This document shows positions 1-8,167 of a stretch of 50,226 bases of DNA, piece by piece. Location of the stretch: assembly GCA_035270785.1 (NCBI GenBank), contig DATESN010000119.1:1-50226 (forward strand). The letters run 5' to 3'. Within the stretch, counting starts at the first letter, position 1. Every line of letters begins with the position of its first letter. The notes beneath the pieces were generated by a model, which saw only the letters and a program-made list of their open reading frames with translations, was not told the origin of the DNA and ran no database searches. The position numbers and the translations under genes are program-made. The stretch is from DATESN01 sp035270785. Lineage in GTDB: Bacteria; Bacillota; Clostridia; Lachnospirales; Lachnospiraceae.

Positions 1-515
1 TGAAGAAAGAGACTATCTTCTCCATTACTGTACTTTGCTCCACCACCAAAGAGTAAGGAAAACGTAATATTCGCACTGTGAACCTTTTTCCTTCGAATTG
101 CAAAACTATAAGTGGGATATCTTCCACAATTATAAAACCGGACTCTGCCATACTTGCTAATATGGTAAGTCGCCCGATCTCTTGCTACATCAACATTAAA
201 TAATATCATATCCGCTTTTGGGTGTCTTTCAAATTCAGCCAATACCTTTTCTTCATAATCTCCTTCATATACAATATCTTCATCGGAAAATAGTATGATA
301 TCAGAAGTGGCACGAAGGAGAGCGTTATTACGGTTTAAGCCAACGCCTCTTTCTTTAAAACTGTAGCAGGTGATTTTTCTTCCCTTATGTTCATATTCTT
401 CAAAAGCAAACTCTGAACCTTGATTGATAATAATTGCATCTGAGGAAATATTCATTTTTTCAGCTAACGATGTAACTTGCTGATTTACTGCTGCAACTAA
501 TAATTGAAGTTTCAT
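1..515 (-). CDS. GT2-like glycosyltransferase, C-terminal part cut by window edge
   Basis: The reading frame opens with ATG at 515 after an AAGGA-type ribosome site and runs off the left edge without a stop, so about 171 residues are visible. The start (MKLQLLVAAVNQ) is the short beta strand typical of GT-A enzymes, and an acidic SDED motif near residue 77 fits the nucleotide-sugar/metal site of GT2-like transferases. It lies 35 bases downstream of the Wzz-type gene on the same strand, so it is probably the next gene of the exopolysaccharide operon. Sugar donor and acceptor cannot be read from the sequence. The family call is moderate because the acceptor half is missing. Confidence 0.7.
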   Translation of the reverse strand, partial: MKLQLLVAAVNQQVTSLAEKMNISSDAIIINQGSEFAFEEYEHKGRKITCYSFKERGVGLNRNNALLRATSDIILFSDEDIVYEGDYEEKVLAEFERHPKADMILFNVDVARDRATYHISKYGRVRFYNCGRYPTYSFAIRRKKVHSANITFSLLFGGGAKYSNGEDSLFL

Positions 516-550
516 AGGTTGTCCAATCCTTCTATAATTAATATATTTTT

Positions 551-1624
551 CTAAATCCTGCTGCCATAATAGTTTCGAATAAATCTGTTGGATCCATTAT
601 ATATAATAGCACATGTTATTTTACAATCTTGTTTCTCTAATTGGGATATGGAATGTTGTATCAACGTTCTATTTCCCCTTCCCCATGCCACTGCTAAAAT
701 AAGATTTTTGCAATCACGTAGCTTTTCATAATCGTGTTTTGTCATCTTAGAAAGTTCAAATTCCAGAAAATGATACTTACAAAGTTTCTGATCATCCTCT
801 TCCATCATACTCGTTAGTCTATGGATCAGGTTTGTTTCTTTATAAGAAACCATATGACGATCTATAAAGACAATGGCGGTTTTCCCTTCATTTTTACAAA
901 TATAATCTAGATTTAATAAAACTTCTTGTTCTGTTTTTTTATCTTTTTTCTTTGTAATAATACCTAATGTTTTAAAATGAAATCTTTTATCCAATTCTTC
1001 TACTGTATAAACAGAGTCATCTAAGATATAGAATACAATCATTATTATTTTACATAAACAAACTGTTGCAAGTATTCCTGCAATTGTAGCTCTTACTATT
1101 TGGAGTTTCCCTTTAATTTGTTGAGGTTTTGTATATTTGATTAAGCTAATATTTTCAAATTCCTTTTTTTCCTTGGCAAAATGAATCAGTGATTCTGTCG
1201 TTTTTGTTGCTATCAACTGAGCGTCTTCTTTTTCTTTGGTAACAACTGTTATTATAAGTATTCGAACATCTGATGGAATCGTTGCTGTGATGGCTTTTTC
1301 TACTTCTTCCCGCTTCATGGTGTCAGGTAACAACGTCATAGTGTAGCCTAGAATAGGATCTGTAGACATAATCTCATTCCAAGTATATCCATTATAGTAA
1401 TCATACAAGTTACCGTTCTCATTTGTTGCAAAATCTAAATAGTACTGGGACTCCGCCGTGTAATCAAGTTGTTTTTCCTTTGTTACATGAATAAGCAAAT
1501 AGAGACCGCTGCCTAAAAAGGCACCGATCACTGCTGCCAGCATTACAATCCAAATTTTATTTAAAAAACGTAGGAATAAACGTTTCATATCTATTCCTTC
1601 TTGCATAAATTCTTCTTTATCCAT
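551..1624 (-). CDS. Wzz/YveK-type polysaccharide co-polymerase with degenerate kinase-like C-terminus
   Basis: The protein has the polysaccharide co-polymerase layout: a membrane segment near the N-terminus (MKRLFLRFLNKIWIVML onward), an extracytoplasmic domain of roughly 140 residues, and a second membrane segment around residues 175-205. Such proteins set chain length and partner a tyrosine kinase. The cytoplasmic tail of about 150 residues has the feel of a BY-kinase (CpsD/YwqD) fold, for example the strand ILAVAWGRGNRT and the final CAIIYNGS. However, no Walker A lysine loop, Walker A' motif or tyrosine cluster is visible. ATG 1624 is chosen because GAGGAAG sits just upstream and it falls right after the preceding stop. 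An in-frame GTG at 1642 would overlap that gene. Confidence 0.75.
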   Translation of the reverse strand: MDKEEFMQEGIDMKRLFLRFLNKIWIVMLAAVIGAFLGSGLYLLIHVTKEKQLDYTAESQYYLDFATNENGNLYDYYNGYTWNEIMSTDPILGYTMTLLPDTMKREEVEKAITATIPSDVRILIITVVTKEKEDAQLIATKTTESLIHFAKEKKEFENISLIKYTKPQQIKGKLQIVRATIAGILATVCLCKIIMIVFYILDDSVYTVEELDKRFHFKTLGIITKKKDKKTEQEVLLNLDYICKNEGKTAIVFIDRHMVSYKETNLIHRLTSMMEEDDQKLCKYHFLEFELSKMTKHDYEKLRDCKNLILAVAWGRGNRTLIQHSISQLEKQDCKITCAIIYNGSNRFIRNYYGSRI

Positions 1625-1625
1625 T

Positions 1626-2999
1626 TTACTTGTCTTCCTCACTCTTCAATGCTGTAATCTGACTATCATCGATTCCCTCTGTACTTTCAGGTCTGAAAAT
1701 AATCTTTAAGGTAAGAAGCATTAATTTGACATCCATCCACACGGTATAATTTTGAATGTAAAATAAATCCAGTTTTAATTTATCATAGGGCGTTGTATTG
1801 TATTTTCCATATACTTGTGCGTATCCTGCAAGTCCTGCCTTTACTTTAGTTCGATATACAAATTCAGGCATATCTTCTTCATACTGTTTCATAATCTCGG
1901 GACGTTCTGGCCTGGGACCAATAAAAGACATCTCGCCAATTAAAATATTAAAAAGCTGTGGGAGTTCATCTAGACGAACCATGCGAATAAATTTCCCTAT
2001 TGGGGTAATCCTACCATCATTCTTTACAGCAAGCCTTGCCACTCCATCTTTTTCTGCATCCACCTTCATACTACGAAACTTTAGAATATGAAATTCCTTT
2101 AAGTCCCTGGTACAACGAGTTTGTTTGAATAAAACGGGTCCAAAATCATAGAGTTTTACCCCTATTGCTGTAATTAGCATAAAGGGAGAGGTTATGATAA
2201 TTAAAAGAAAAGAACATACAATATCGATGGTTCTTTTTGCAAATCTTTGTTCAAAGGATAATTCATATTCCCGTATATAGAGAATGGGTGTGTCAAATAA
2301 ATGAAGTTGCGCTGCCCCTTTCACTAGCACATCTGAAATCTTAGGCATCATATAAACACGAATGGATTTGCCAAAACAAAACTTCATTAGTTTATTACGC
2401 ATTTGTGTGGGAATATCCCATAACACAATGGCGTCATAACGTTTGGTAGCTTCTTCGCAAATGGCATCCACGCCTTCACTAATATTCATACATTTGCAAA
2501 TCTTATATTTATCTTGTCTTGTGGCAAATTTACTTAATATATCTTCAATAGGCCTTTCTCCATGTATTACAAGCATATCTCTTGGAGGGAAAACTTTCTT
2601 ATAAATAGTAGAACTGATAAAAGACCATAAAATAATGCCGATTATATCCAAAATGGTGACCTTTAACATAGGTTTAAAGTCTACTACTTTTAAAGATAGC
2701 AATAATATCTGTACATATTCAATTAGGTTAACACAAATGGTGGCAAATATTTGTGAAAAGATGACATCGCCTGTTTTCATGTATCCGATTCTTAGACCAC
2801 CATACATCTTGGAAAATGCAACAAGTAAAATGGCATATAGCCCAATTAACAGAAAATGACCCCAATAGTAATAAGGTTTCCAAATCCTATCGGCATAAAA
2901 ACCAAGCCATACATTTGCAAACAATGCCACTTGAAAAGCCAGGGATACGGTTGATAATAATAGTAATATAATTCTTTTAAAGGATTCAATCTGTTTCAC
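1626..2999 (-). CDS. Polyprenyl-phosphate sugar-1-phosphate transferase (initiating transferase, WbaP/EpsL type)
   Basis: This enzyme should transfer a sugar-1-phosphate from a nucleotide sugar to undecaprenyl phosphate at the inner membrane face, the first step of repeat-unit assembly. At 457 residues it has the long polyisoprenyl-phosphate hexose-1-phosphate transferase layout: four N-terminal membrane segments (about 8-130), a Rossmann-like middle region, and a C-terminal bacterial sugar transferase domain from about residue 255. That domain holds the membrane helix KRTIDIVCSFLLI, the LKFRSM motif, DELPQLFNIL, the GPRPE motif and GLAGYAQVYGKY. The start is GTG at 2999 with only a weak ribosome site. 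The stop lies one base before the Wzz-type start, so the two genes are coupled. Sugar specificity is unknown. Confidence 0.93.
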   Translation of the reverse strand: MKQIESFKRIILLLLSTVSLAFQVALFANVWLGFYADRIWKPYYYWGHFLLIGLYAILLVAFSKMYGGLRIGYMKTGDVIFSQIFATICVNLIEYVQILLLSLKVVDFKPMLKVTILDIIGIILWSFISSTIYKKVFPPRDMLVIHGERPIEDILSKFATRQDKYKICKCMNISEGVDAICEEATKRYDAIVLWDIPTQMRNKLMKFCFGKSIRVYMMPKISDVLVKGAAQLHLFDTPILYIREYELSFEQRFAKRTIDIVCSFLLIIITSPFMLITAIGVKLYDFGPVLFKQTRCTRDLKEFHILKFRSMKVDAEKDGVARLAVKNDGRITPIGKFIRMVRLDELPQLFNILIGEMSFIGPRPERPEIMKQYEEDMPEFVYRTKVKAGLAGYAQVYGKYNTTPYDKLKLDLFYIQNYTVWMDVKLMLLTLKIIFRPESTEGIDDSQITALKSEEDK

Positions 3000-3061
3000 A
3001 TGCTTATCTCTTATTTACTTTTCGTAAGATTTTACTAGTTACCTTTATGGAATTTATAAGG

Positions 3062-3805
3062 TTATACCCTACGCAGTACCGCGCGTATAGCATAAAACAA
3101 AAAATTATAAATGCTTTTTACAAAGGAAAGTTTTTCAACTTCACGATATAAATACCAAATTCTTTTAATTGCTTCTATTTTATTAGAGGATAACGTATTT
3201 TCCGATCTTCTATATAAGGAAAGATTCTCATCTAACCCATAGGCTATATATCCATGTCTTAAAATATTCCACCAAGTAGCCGTATCTTCACTTTTCACCT
3301 CAGGCATCTTTATTAATTCTTTATCTATCAGAGAAGTATCAAAAAGAACGGTAGATGTAAATATGGTTGTATTCTTTAGGGCATGTTTATAATCTATGCG
3401 GAAGGGAACTTTCACAACTTTTCCTGTTCCTTTTCCAGTATGATCTGCAAATTCATAGCCAGTAAATGCAAATGCTGCCTTGGTAAGGTCCATAAATTTT
3501 AGCTCCAATCGCAATTTGTCTTTTTTCCACAAATCATCTGCATCTAAGAAAGCCACGTATCTTCCTTGTGCTTTGCTAAGGCCTAGGTTTCTTGCTCTAG
3601 CAGCACCTTGATTCACATCTAGATTAATGAGCTTAATGCGTGGATCTTTACGGACATAATTTTCTATAATGGCTGCACTTTCATCCGTTGAACAATCGTT
3701 TACAAGTAGTAACTCCCACTCCGTATATGTTTGTCCTAGTACAGATTCTATAGTCTCTTCTAAAAAACTTGCCACATTATAAACAGGAACAATAATACTT
3801 ACCAT
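3062..3805 (-). CDS. GT2 family glycosyltransferase
   Basis: This is a compact 247-residue cytoplasmic GT2 enzyme. The N-terminus MVSIIVPVYNVASFLEET is the classical GT-A opening, followed by VNDCSTDES and the metal-binding AFLDADDLW motif near residue 90. SEDTATWW near residue 173 fits the catalytic-base region of EpsE/WcaA-like transferases. No membrane segment is evident. The ATG follows GAGGAG and sits one base after the stop of the upstream GT2 gene, so the pair is translationally coupled. It probably adds one sugar to the lipid-linked repeat unit. The linkage and sugar cannot be inferred. Confidence 0.9.
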   Translation of the reverse strand: MVSIIVPVYNVASFLEETIESVLGQTYTEWELLLVNDCSTDESAAIIENYVRKDPRIKLINLDVNQGAARARNLGLSKAQGRYVAFLDADDLWKKDKLRLELKFMDLTKAAFAFTGYEFADHTGKGTGKVVKVPFRIDYKHALKNTTIFTSTVLFDTSLIDKELIKMPEVKSEDTATWWNILRHGYIAYGLDENLSLYRRSENTLSSNKIEAIKRIWYLYREVEKLSFVKSIYNFLFYAIRAVLRRV

Positions 3806-3806
3806 C

Positions 3807-4736
3807 TTATAACTCCTCTTTTACCAAGTAAATTGGACGTTTCTTTACTTCCATGTAAGTTTTTGATAAGTATTGACCTACCACTCCAATTCCAAACAAT
3901 TGTACGCCGCTTACCAAGGAAATAATGCAAACCAGAGATGGCCATCCAGAAACGGGATCTCCAAAAATAGCAGTTCTTATTATGGTAAATACAATCAGTA
4001 AAAATGCTAACACACAAAAAATGATTCCAAATATAGAAGACCAGGCAAGGGGTGCTGTAGAAAATGCCATAATTCCATCCAGTGAATACACAAGCAATTT
4101 CCAAAAAGACCATTTGGTCTCTCCTTTGGTACGCTCCACATTCTGGTATTCTATCCATTTCGTCTCATATCCTACCCATCCAAAGATGCCTTTTGTAAAG
4201 CGATTGTATTCTGTCATGGAAAGAATAGCTTCCACTACGGTTCTTGTCATTAATCGATAATCTCTAGCACCATCAACAATTTCCGTATGGGATATCTTTT
4301 TCATTAATTTGTAAAATCTTCTTGCAAAAAAAGACCGTATAATAGGCTCGCCTTTTCGCGATACTCTTCTTGTGGCTACCGAATCATATCCCTGCTCTAT
4401 ATAGGAAAACATTTCAGGCAATAGGGCTGGTGGATCCTGCAAATCAGCATCCATGAGCACTACAAAATCCCCTTTTGACTTTTGTAAGCCTGCATAAATT
4501 CCTGCTTCTTTTCCAAAGTTTCTTGAAAAAGAAACTAAATGCACTCTTTTATCTTTCTGATATAGTTCCTTTACTGCAGAAACGGTGCCATCTTTTGAAC
4601 CATCATCAATATATATAATCTCTAAGTCAATCTCTTTTTTCTTAAAAAATGCTTCTTGCTTTAACAGCTCTTCATAGAAAAAAGGAACATTTTCTTCTTC
4701 GTTATAGCAGGGTACAATAATACTTAATAGTTTCAT
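3807..4736 (-). CDS. GtrB/DPM1-type GT2 transferase with two C-terminal membrane helices
   Basis: The first 220 residues form a GT2 domain: IIVPCYNEEENV, IYIDDGSKDGT, the donor-site VLMDADLQDPP near residue 95, and RDYRLMTR. Two membrane helices follow at about residues 230-255 and 265-290. This is the layout of GtrB, CsbB and YkcC, which make undecaprenyl-phosphate-linked glucose or similar sugars used for decoration outside the membrane. No GtrA-like flippase is beside it. The next gene upstream on this strand (4816-6405) is a polytopic membrane protein that could be the matching GT-C enzyme; that link is inference. A strong AGGAGAAACCT site precedes ATG 4736. Confidence 0.92.
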   Translation of the reverse strand: MKLLSIIVPCYNEEENVPFFYEELLKQEAFFKKKEIDLEIIYIDDGSKDGTVSAVKELYQKDKRVHLVSFSRNFGKEAGIYAGLQKSKGDFVVLMDADLQDPPALLPEMFSYIEQGYDSVATRRVSRKGEPIIRSFFARRFYKLMKKISHTEIVDGARDYRLMTRTVVEAILSMTEYNRFTKGIFGWVGYETKWIEYQNVERTKGETKWSFWKLLVYSLDGIMAFSTAPLAWSSIFGIIFCVLAFLLIVFTIIRTAIFGDPVSGWPSLVCIISLVSGVQLFGIGVVGQYLSKTYMEVKKRPIYLVKEEL

Positions 4737-4815
4737 AGGTTTCTCCTATTCATATTTCCCTTTGTTCTTATGACATTTTACCATATATTCCAATATTTGA
4801 AAACACCAACCACTG

Positions 4816-6405
4816 CTATCTAGTATAGATATAATATTTTGAAACTTTTTGTTTGAATATCCAGTTTTCTTTTAGTATATCTTTCCCTAAAGAGTTTGGT
4901 GAAATTAATACATTACATCCCTCTTCTTCTGCCAGACGAAAAACCTTTCCCCAGTTCTTTCCTTGTTCTAACATAGAACTATATAACAAAAAGGTGGAAT
5001 TATCATAAAAATCTCCTACTTCTTTATTTACATTTTCTATCCAATAATCTTTACCATAGGGCAATTGAATCGTACCACTTTGTTTTCTCACCTGTTCCAT
5101 AATGAAATTTGGTGCAACCATTTTCATATTTTCGCTAGCGTCCACTTCTAACTTTTGTACTGCATCTATCACAGATATTGCTAAGGTGGTAGTCGTTGTG
5201 GTCTTGTATTTTTCTAAATCTTTATGATCTCCATACAAAAACAGGGAGCCCGTGAATATGATAACTAGAGCTATTCCTATCAACCCATCCTTATATTTTT
5301 TTTGTGGCATCCATTTGAAAACATCTGTCATAACAAATGCTATCATGGGCATCCACAAACCTAGTAATACGCAAAAAAGTGTTCCTAAACAATACATAAT
5401 GGCTCTTTTTTTCTGCATAAACCTACCAGATATCACACCATAGATTAGTACCATAAGTGCGTATCCCAAGATTCTATCTTTGAAGTTAAGGAACGTTTCA
5501 TGTACTACGTTTCCCATGGTCGTAACATTAAAAAGCATGACTAACGTTACTACAAAAATTCCCAAATTCAAAAGTCCCTTACGTACTTTTTTTTCTCCCG
5601 AAAGGAAACAAGCCTTGTATAAAAAGAATGGTATGATCATGGATATTATAATAGTATTGCCAAGCCACGCTGTATGTAATAGTTTAAAGGAACTATAAGA
5701 TGAGCCTTCTTCTGCAAAAAGTAACAGCATGGCATACCATACTAGAAAAGCAGTTCTCTTCTTATTACTTTTAAATAGTTTGCCCCCCCATAGATCACAT
5801 ACTAAGAAATTCATAAATAGGATCCAAATAGGAATGATTTGATACAATAAAAGTTCTAATGGAATTTGACTGATTTGTTGCAACCCTGCATAAAAAATAG
5901 GCAAGGTATTTAATTTTGTTATGGGGTACATTCCATTTACAAGCTCCGCCCCTGTTAAAGGGTTATATTGATATATGGTATTGGTATCTAATGTGGTTCG
6001 CACTGTTTCTTGTACGGTATCAAATACATTAAATGGTAGATAAACAAAGAAGTTAGCGCTTAATAATACGAATAAAAGAACGAAAACAATTTTTCCACGG
6101 CTTATGGATAACTGCTCTTGAAGTTTTGTAGTGACAAGAGTTATTTCTTTTTGGCAGGTCCACAGTGCAATTAATAGAAGGACAAAACAAATCCCTATAT
6201 AAATGGTAAACACCGTAGAAAATGGTAATTCCAACTTTATTCCAATGGTACTTACTACTTCAAATAAGGTGAAAAGACAAAGTACCCCCATTAAATAGCT
6301 CTCACTCTTATTATTTGTTATATTTCTCATTATTTTATCTAAGAGCAATCCTAAAAACATAGGTAAAAATAGTAACATAGCCACAATAATTAGCAAAGAC
6401 ATCAT
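4816..6405 (-). CDS. Polytopic membrane protein, possible GT-C transferase or polymerase (DUF6077-like)
   Basis: The 529-residue protein has roughly eleven to thirteen hydrophobic segments across residues 1-400 and a C-terminal soluble part of about 130 residues. I recall similar Clostridia proteins as DUF6077 but cannot confirm it here. The loop after the third or fourth helix (FDTVQETVRTTLDTNTI) and the C-terminal segment reading NVLISPNSLGKDILKE are notable; the latter resembles the globular domain after GT-C membrane cores. It sits in the exopolysaccharide unit next to the GtrB-like gene, which suggests use of a lipid-linked sugar outside the membrane, or a Wzy-type polymerase role. No catalytic motif was identified. 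The start ATGATG lies after AAAGAGAAAATAAG. Confidence 0.6.
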   Translation of the reverse strand: MMSLLIIVAMLLFLPMFLGLLLDKIMRNITNNKSESYLMGVLCLFTLFEVVSTIGIKLELPFSTVFTIYIGICFVLLLIALWTCQKEITLVTTKLQEQLSISRGKIVFVLLFVLLSANFFVYLPFNVFDTVQETVRTTLDTNTIYQYNPLTGAELVNGMYPITKLNTLPIFYAGLQQISQIPLELLLYQIIPIWILFMNFLVCDLWGGKLFKSNKKRTAFLVWYAMLLLFAEEGSSYSSFKLLHTAWLGNTIIISMIIPFFLYKACFLSGEKKVRKGLLNLGIFVVTLVMLFNVTTMGNVVHETFLNFKDRILGYALMVLIYGVISGRFMQKKRAIMYCLGTLFCVLLGLWMPMIAFVMTDVFKWMPQKKYKDGLIGIALVIIFTGSLFLYGDHKDLEKYKTTTTTTLAISVIDAVQKLEVDASENMKMVAPNFIMEQVRKQSGTIQLPYGKDYWIENVNKEVGDFYDNSTFLLYSSMLEQGKNWGKVFRLAEEEGCNVLISPNSLGKDILKENWIFKQKVSKYYIYTR

Positions 6406-6490
6406 TCTTATTTTCTCTTTTCTTTTCCTCTTTTATAGAACATCAAACTACTATTTATGATAGCATGAAAACTATCTTTTGCACACAAAA

Positions 6491-6532
6491 AAAACAGTTC
6501 TTATGGAAGCGGATCATCCATGAAACTGTTTT
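6491..6532 (-). terminator. Rho-independent terminator after the Spo0A-like gene
   Basis: A nine-base perfect stem (AAAACAGTT/AACTGTTTT, 6524-6532 with 6491-6499) encloses a loop with further internal pairing. On the minus strand it is followed by a run of eight T that overlaps the stem base. It lies about 30 bases downstream of the stop at 6563 and separates this gene from the exopolysaccharide run that starts at 6405. Confidence 0.8.
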
Positions 6533-6562
6533 ATCTGTTTTTTTATCTATTTATATATTTTT

Positions 6563-6940
6563 TTATATTTCTTTTACATCTAGTCTGATTTTATCTGCTA
6601 TTCTTGCGATATATTCACTATTGGTTGGTCTACCTTTTCCTGTTTTGGCAGAATATCCAAATAGTTCTTCAAAGGAATCCGTATTGCCACGATGCCACGA
6701 TACTTCAATTGCATTTCGCATGGCCCGCTCAACCTTTTGGTCGGTTGTTTGATAAATCTTTGAAATCGTTGGATATAATAGCTTTGTTACGCTACTAACC
6801 GTTTCCATATCTTGTTCCGAAATTATAATTGCTTCTCTTAAAAACCGATACCCCTTTAAATGAGCTGGAACACCTATGTCTAGCATAATCTTTGTTACAT
6901 ATTTTTCTAATTCGACTCCGTTAAATCTAGCAAGATCCAT
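6563..6940 (-). CDS. Stand-alone Spo0A-type DNA-binding domain protein (no receiver domain)
   Basis: The 125-residue protein matches the effector domain of the sporulation regulator Spo0A almost from end to end: IGVPAHLKGYRFLREAI, LLYPTISKIYQTT, the DNA-reading segment VERAMRNAIEVSWHRGN, and the C-terminal GRPTNSEYIARIADKIRL. These segments correspond to the six-helix domain that binds the 0A box (TGTCGAA). The phosphoacceptor receiver domain and linker are absent, so phosphorylation control as in Spo0A is not possible. ATG 6940 is chosen because GGGGG lies 7 bases upstream; an in-frame TTG at 6964 would include the ribosome site. It is monocistronic, with its own promoter and terminator, between two polysaccharide units. 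It may act on 0A-box promoters without a phosphorelay signal, or be a decoy; both are inference. Confidence 0.93.
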   Translation of the reverse strand: MDLARFNGVELEKYVTKIMLDIGVPAHLKGYRFLREAIIISEQDMETVSSVTKLLYPTISKIYQTTDQKVERAMRNAIEVSWHRGNTDSFEELFGYSAKTGKGRPTNSEYIARIADKIRLDVKEI

Positions 6941-6991
6941 GTAATTACCCCCTAAACTACACAATTAAGACTTGTTTCTACTTACAGACGA

Positions 6992-7000
6992 ATTATAGCA
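6992..7000 (-). promoter_or_regulatory. Extended -10 promoter for the Spo0A-like gene
   Basis: The minus strand reads TGCTATAAT, a perfect -10 hexamer (6992-6997) with the TG of an extended -10. No good -35 is visible, which is common for extended -10 promoters. The predicted start leaves a leader of about 45 bases before ATG 6940. Confidence 0.6.
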
Positions 7001-7053
7001 CATACTTTTCCTTCCTACCTTTTTATTTATCGCGCAGATGTTATTTTTTATTT

Positions 7054-8121
7054 TTAAAGATATTTATCTTTTCCTTGATCCTTTAGACCCTCCACTACCT
7101 TACGAACTTCTTGAGCCTTATCCTTATGGCACACTAAAATAGCATCATCAGCCTCTACGATAATCAAATCTTCTACACCGATTGCTGCAATCAATTTGGT
7201 CTTTGCATAAGTGATACAATTTTTAGTGTCTATGTGAATTTGTTCACCATAAATGACATTTCCATTTTCATCTGCATCATAAAGCCCTTGTAGCGCATCC
7301 CAGCTCCCCACATCGTTCCATCCAAAATCACCTTCCAAAACGATAACTTCTTTGGCTCTTTCCATAATTCCATAATCTATGGAGATTTTTGGAATGGTAG
7401 GGTAAATACGATCAATAGTAACTTGCTCCTTATTTGTGCCCATTGCTTCACCTATCTCATAAAGATCCTCATAGATATCGGGAAGTAATTTTTTAAAGTA
7501 AGAAAGAATGGTGGATGCTTTCCAAATAAAGATACCACTATTCCATAGATAGCATCCCTGTTGTAAATAAGACTTTGCAGTTCTTACGTCAGGTTTTTCT
7601 ACAAAATCTTCTACTTTAAAATAGCTTTCCTCTTTCTTTTTCTCATATTTAATATATCCGTAACCGGTGGCTGCAAAGGAGGGTTTGATTCCTATGGTTA
7701 CTAATTGATCCGTCTTTTTTGCAATTTCTACTCCTTGTTTCATCCGTTCTAGATAAGCATCCTGATCCTTTATATAATGGTCCGAAGGCAAGACGCACAT
7801 AATACCATCGTTATATTTTTTAACAATTTCCATAGCTGCATAACCAATACAAGCCGCTGTATTTCTTGCGGCTGGCTCAGATAAAATATGGTCTTTATCC
7901 ACACGTCCTTCCGTGGATTCCAACGTTAGGGCGGTTTGTGCCACACTCGTAACAATAAAAATATCCTTTTTTGCTACAAATCCGGATACTCGGTCAATCG
8001 TTTCGTTCACTAAAAGATCGGAACCCGTTAAATTCAAAAATTGTTTTGGTAAATCTTTTCTACTAAGTGGCCAGAATCTAGTTCCTCCGCCCCCCGCTAA
8101 TATAACGCCATATGTTTTCAT
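7054..8121 (-). CDS. manC: Mannose-1-phosphate guanylyltransferase
   Basis: This enzyme makes GDP-mannose from mannose-1-phosphate and GTP, the entry step to GDP-fucose. The signature pyrophosphorylase loop LAGGGGTRFWPLS near residue 8 and the lysine in LPKQF are present, as are LPSDHYI, TGYGYIKY, the FVEKPD motif and FGWNDVGSWDAL. At 355 residues it has only the nucleotidyltransferase part plus a short left-handed helix region, and lacks the phosphomannose isomerase domain of bifunctional ManC/AlgA proteins. It is the last gene of the gmd-fcl-manC operon, 46 bases after fcl. No phosphomannomutase gene is in the window, so mannose-1-phosphate must come from elsewhere. Confidence 0.95.
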   Translation of the reverse strand: MKTYGVILAGGGGTRFWPLSRKDLPKQFLNLTGSDLLVNETIDRVSGFVAKKDIFIVTSVAQTALTLESTEGRVDKDHILSEPAARNTAACIGYAAMEIVKKYNDGIMCVLPSDHYIKDQDAYLERMKQGVEIAKKTDQLVTIGIKPSFAATGYGYIKYEKKKEESYFKVEDFVEKPDVRTAKSYLQQGCYLWNSGIFIWKASTILSYFKKLLPDIYEDLYEIGEAMGTNKEQVTIDRIYPTIPKISIDYGIMERAKEVIVLEGDFGWNDVGSWDALQGLYDADENGNVIYGEQIHIDTKNCITYAKTKLIAAIGVEDLIIVEADDAILVCHKDKAQEVRKVVEGLKDQGKDKYL

Positions 8122-8167
8122 CTTGCTTACCTAGGTACATCTTACAACAACATGCACTTTTCCCTTT

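Noticed and set aside
3799..4158. Open frame of 119 codons overlapping the two GT2 genes on the minus strand
   Set aside because: It lies in another frame of two well-supported, adjacent GT2 genes, has no ribosome site and its product resembles no protein.
6911..6920. TTCGAC as an 0A box in the Spo0A-like gene
   Set aside because: The match to TTCGACA is incomplete and it lies inside coding sequence, so it carries no weight.
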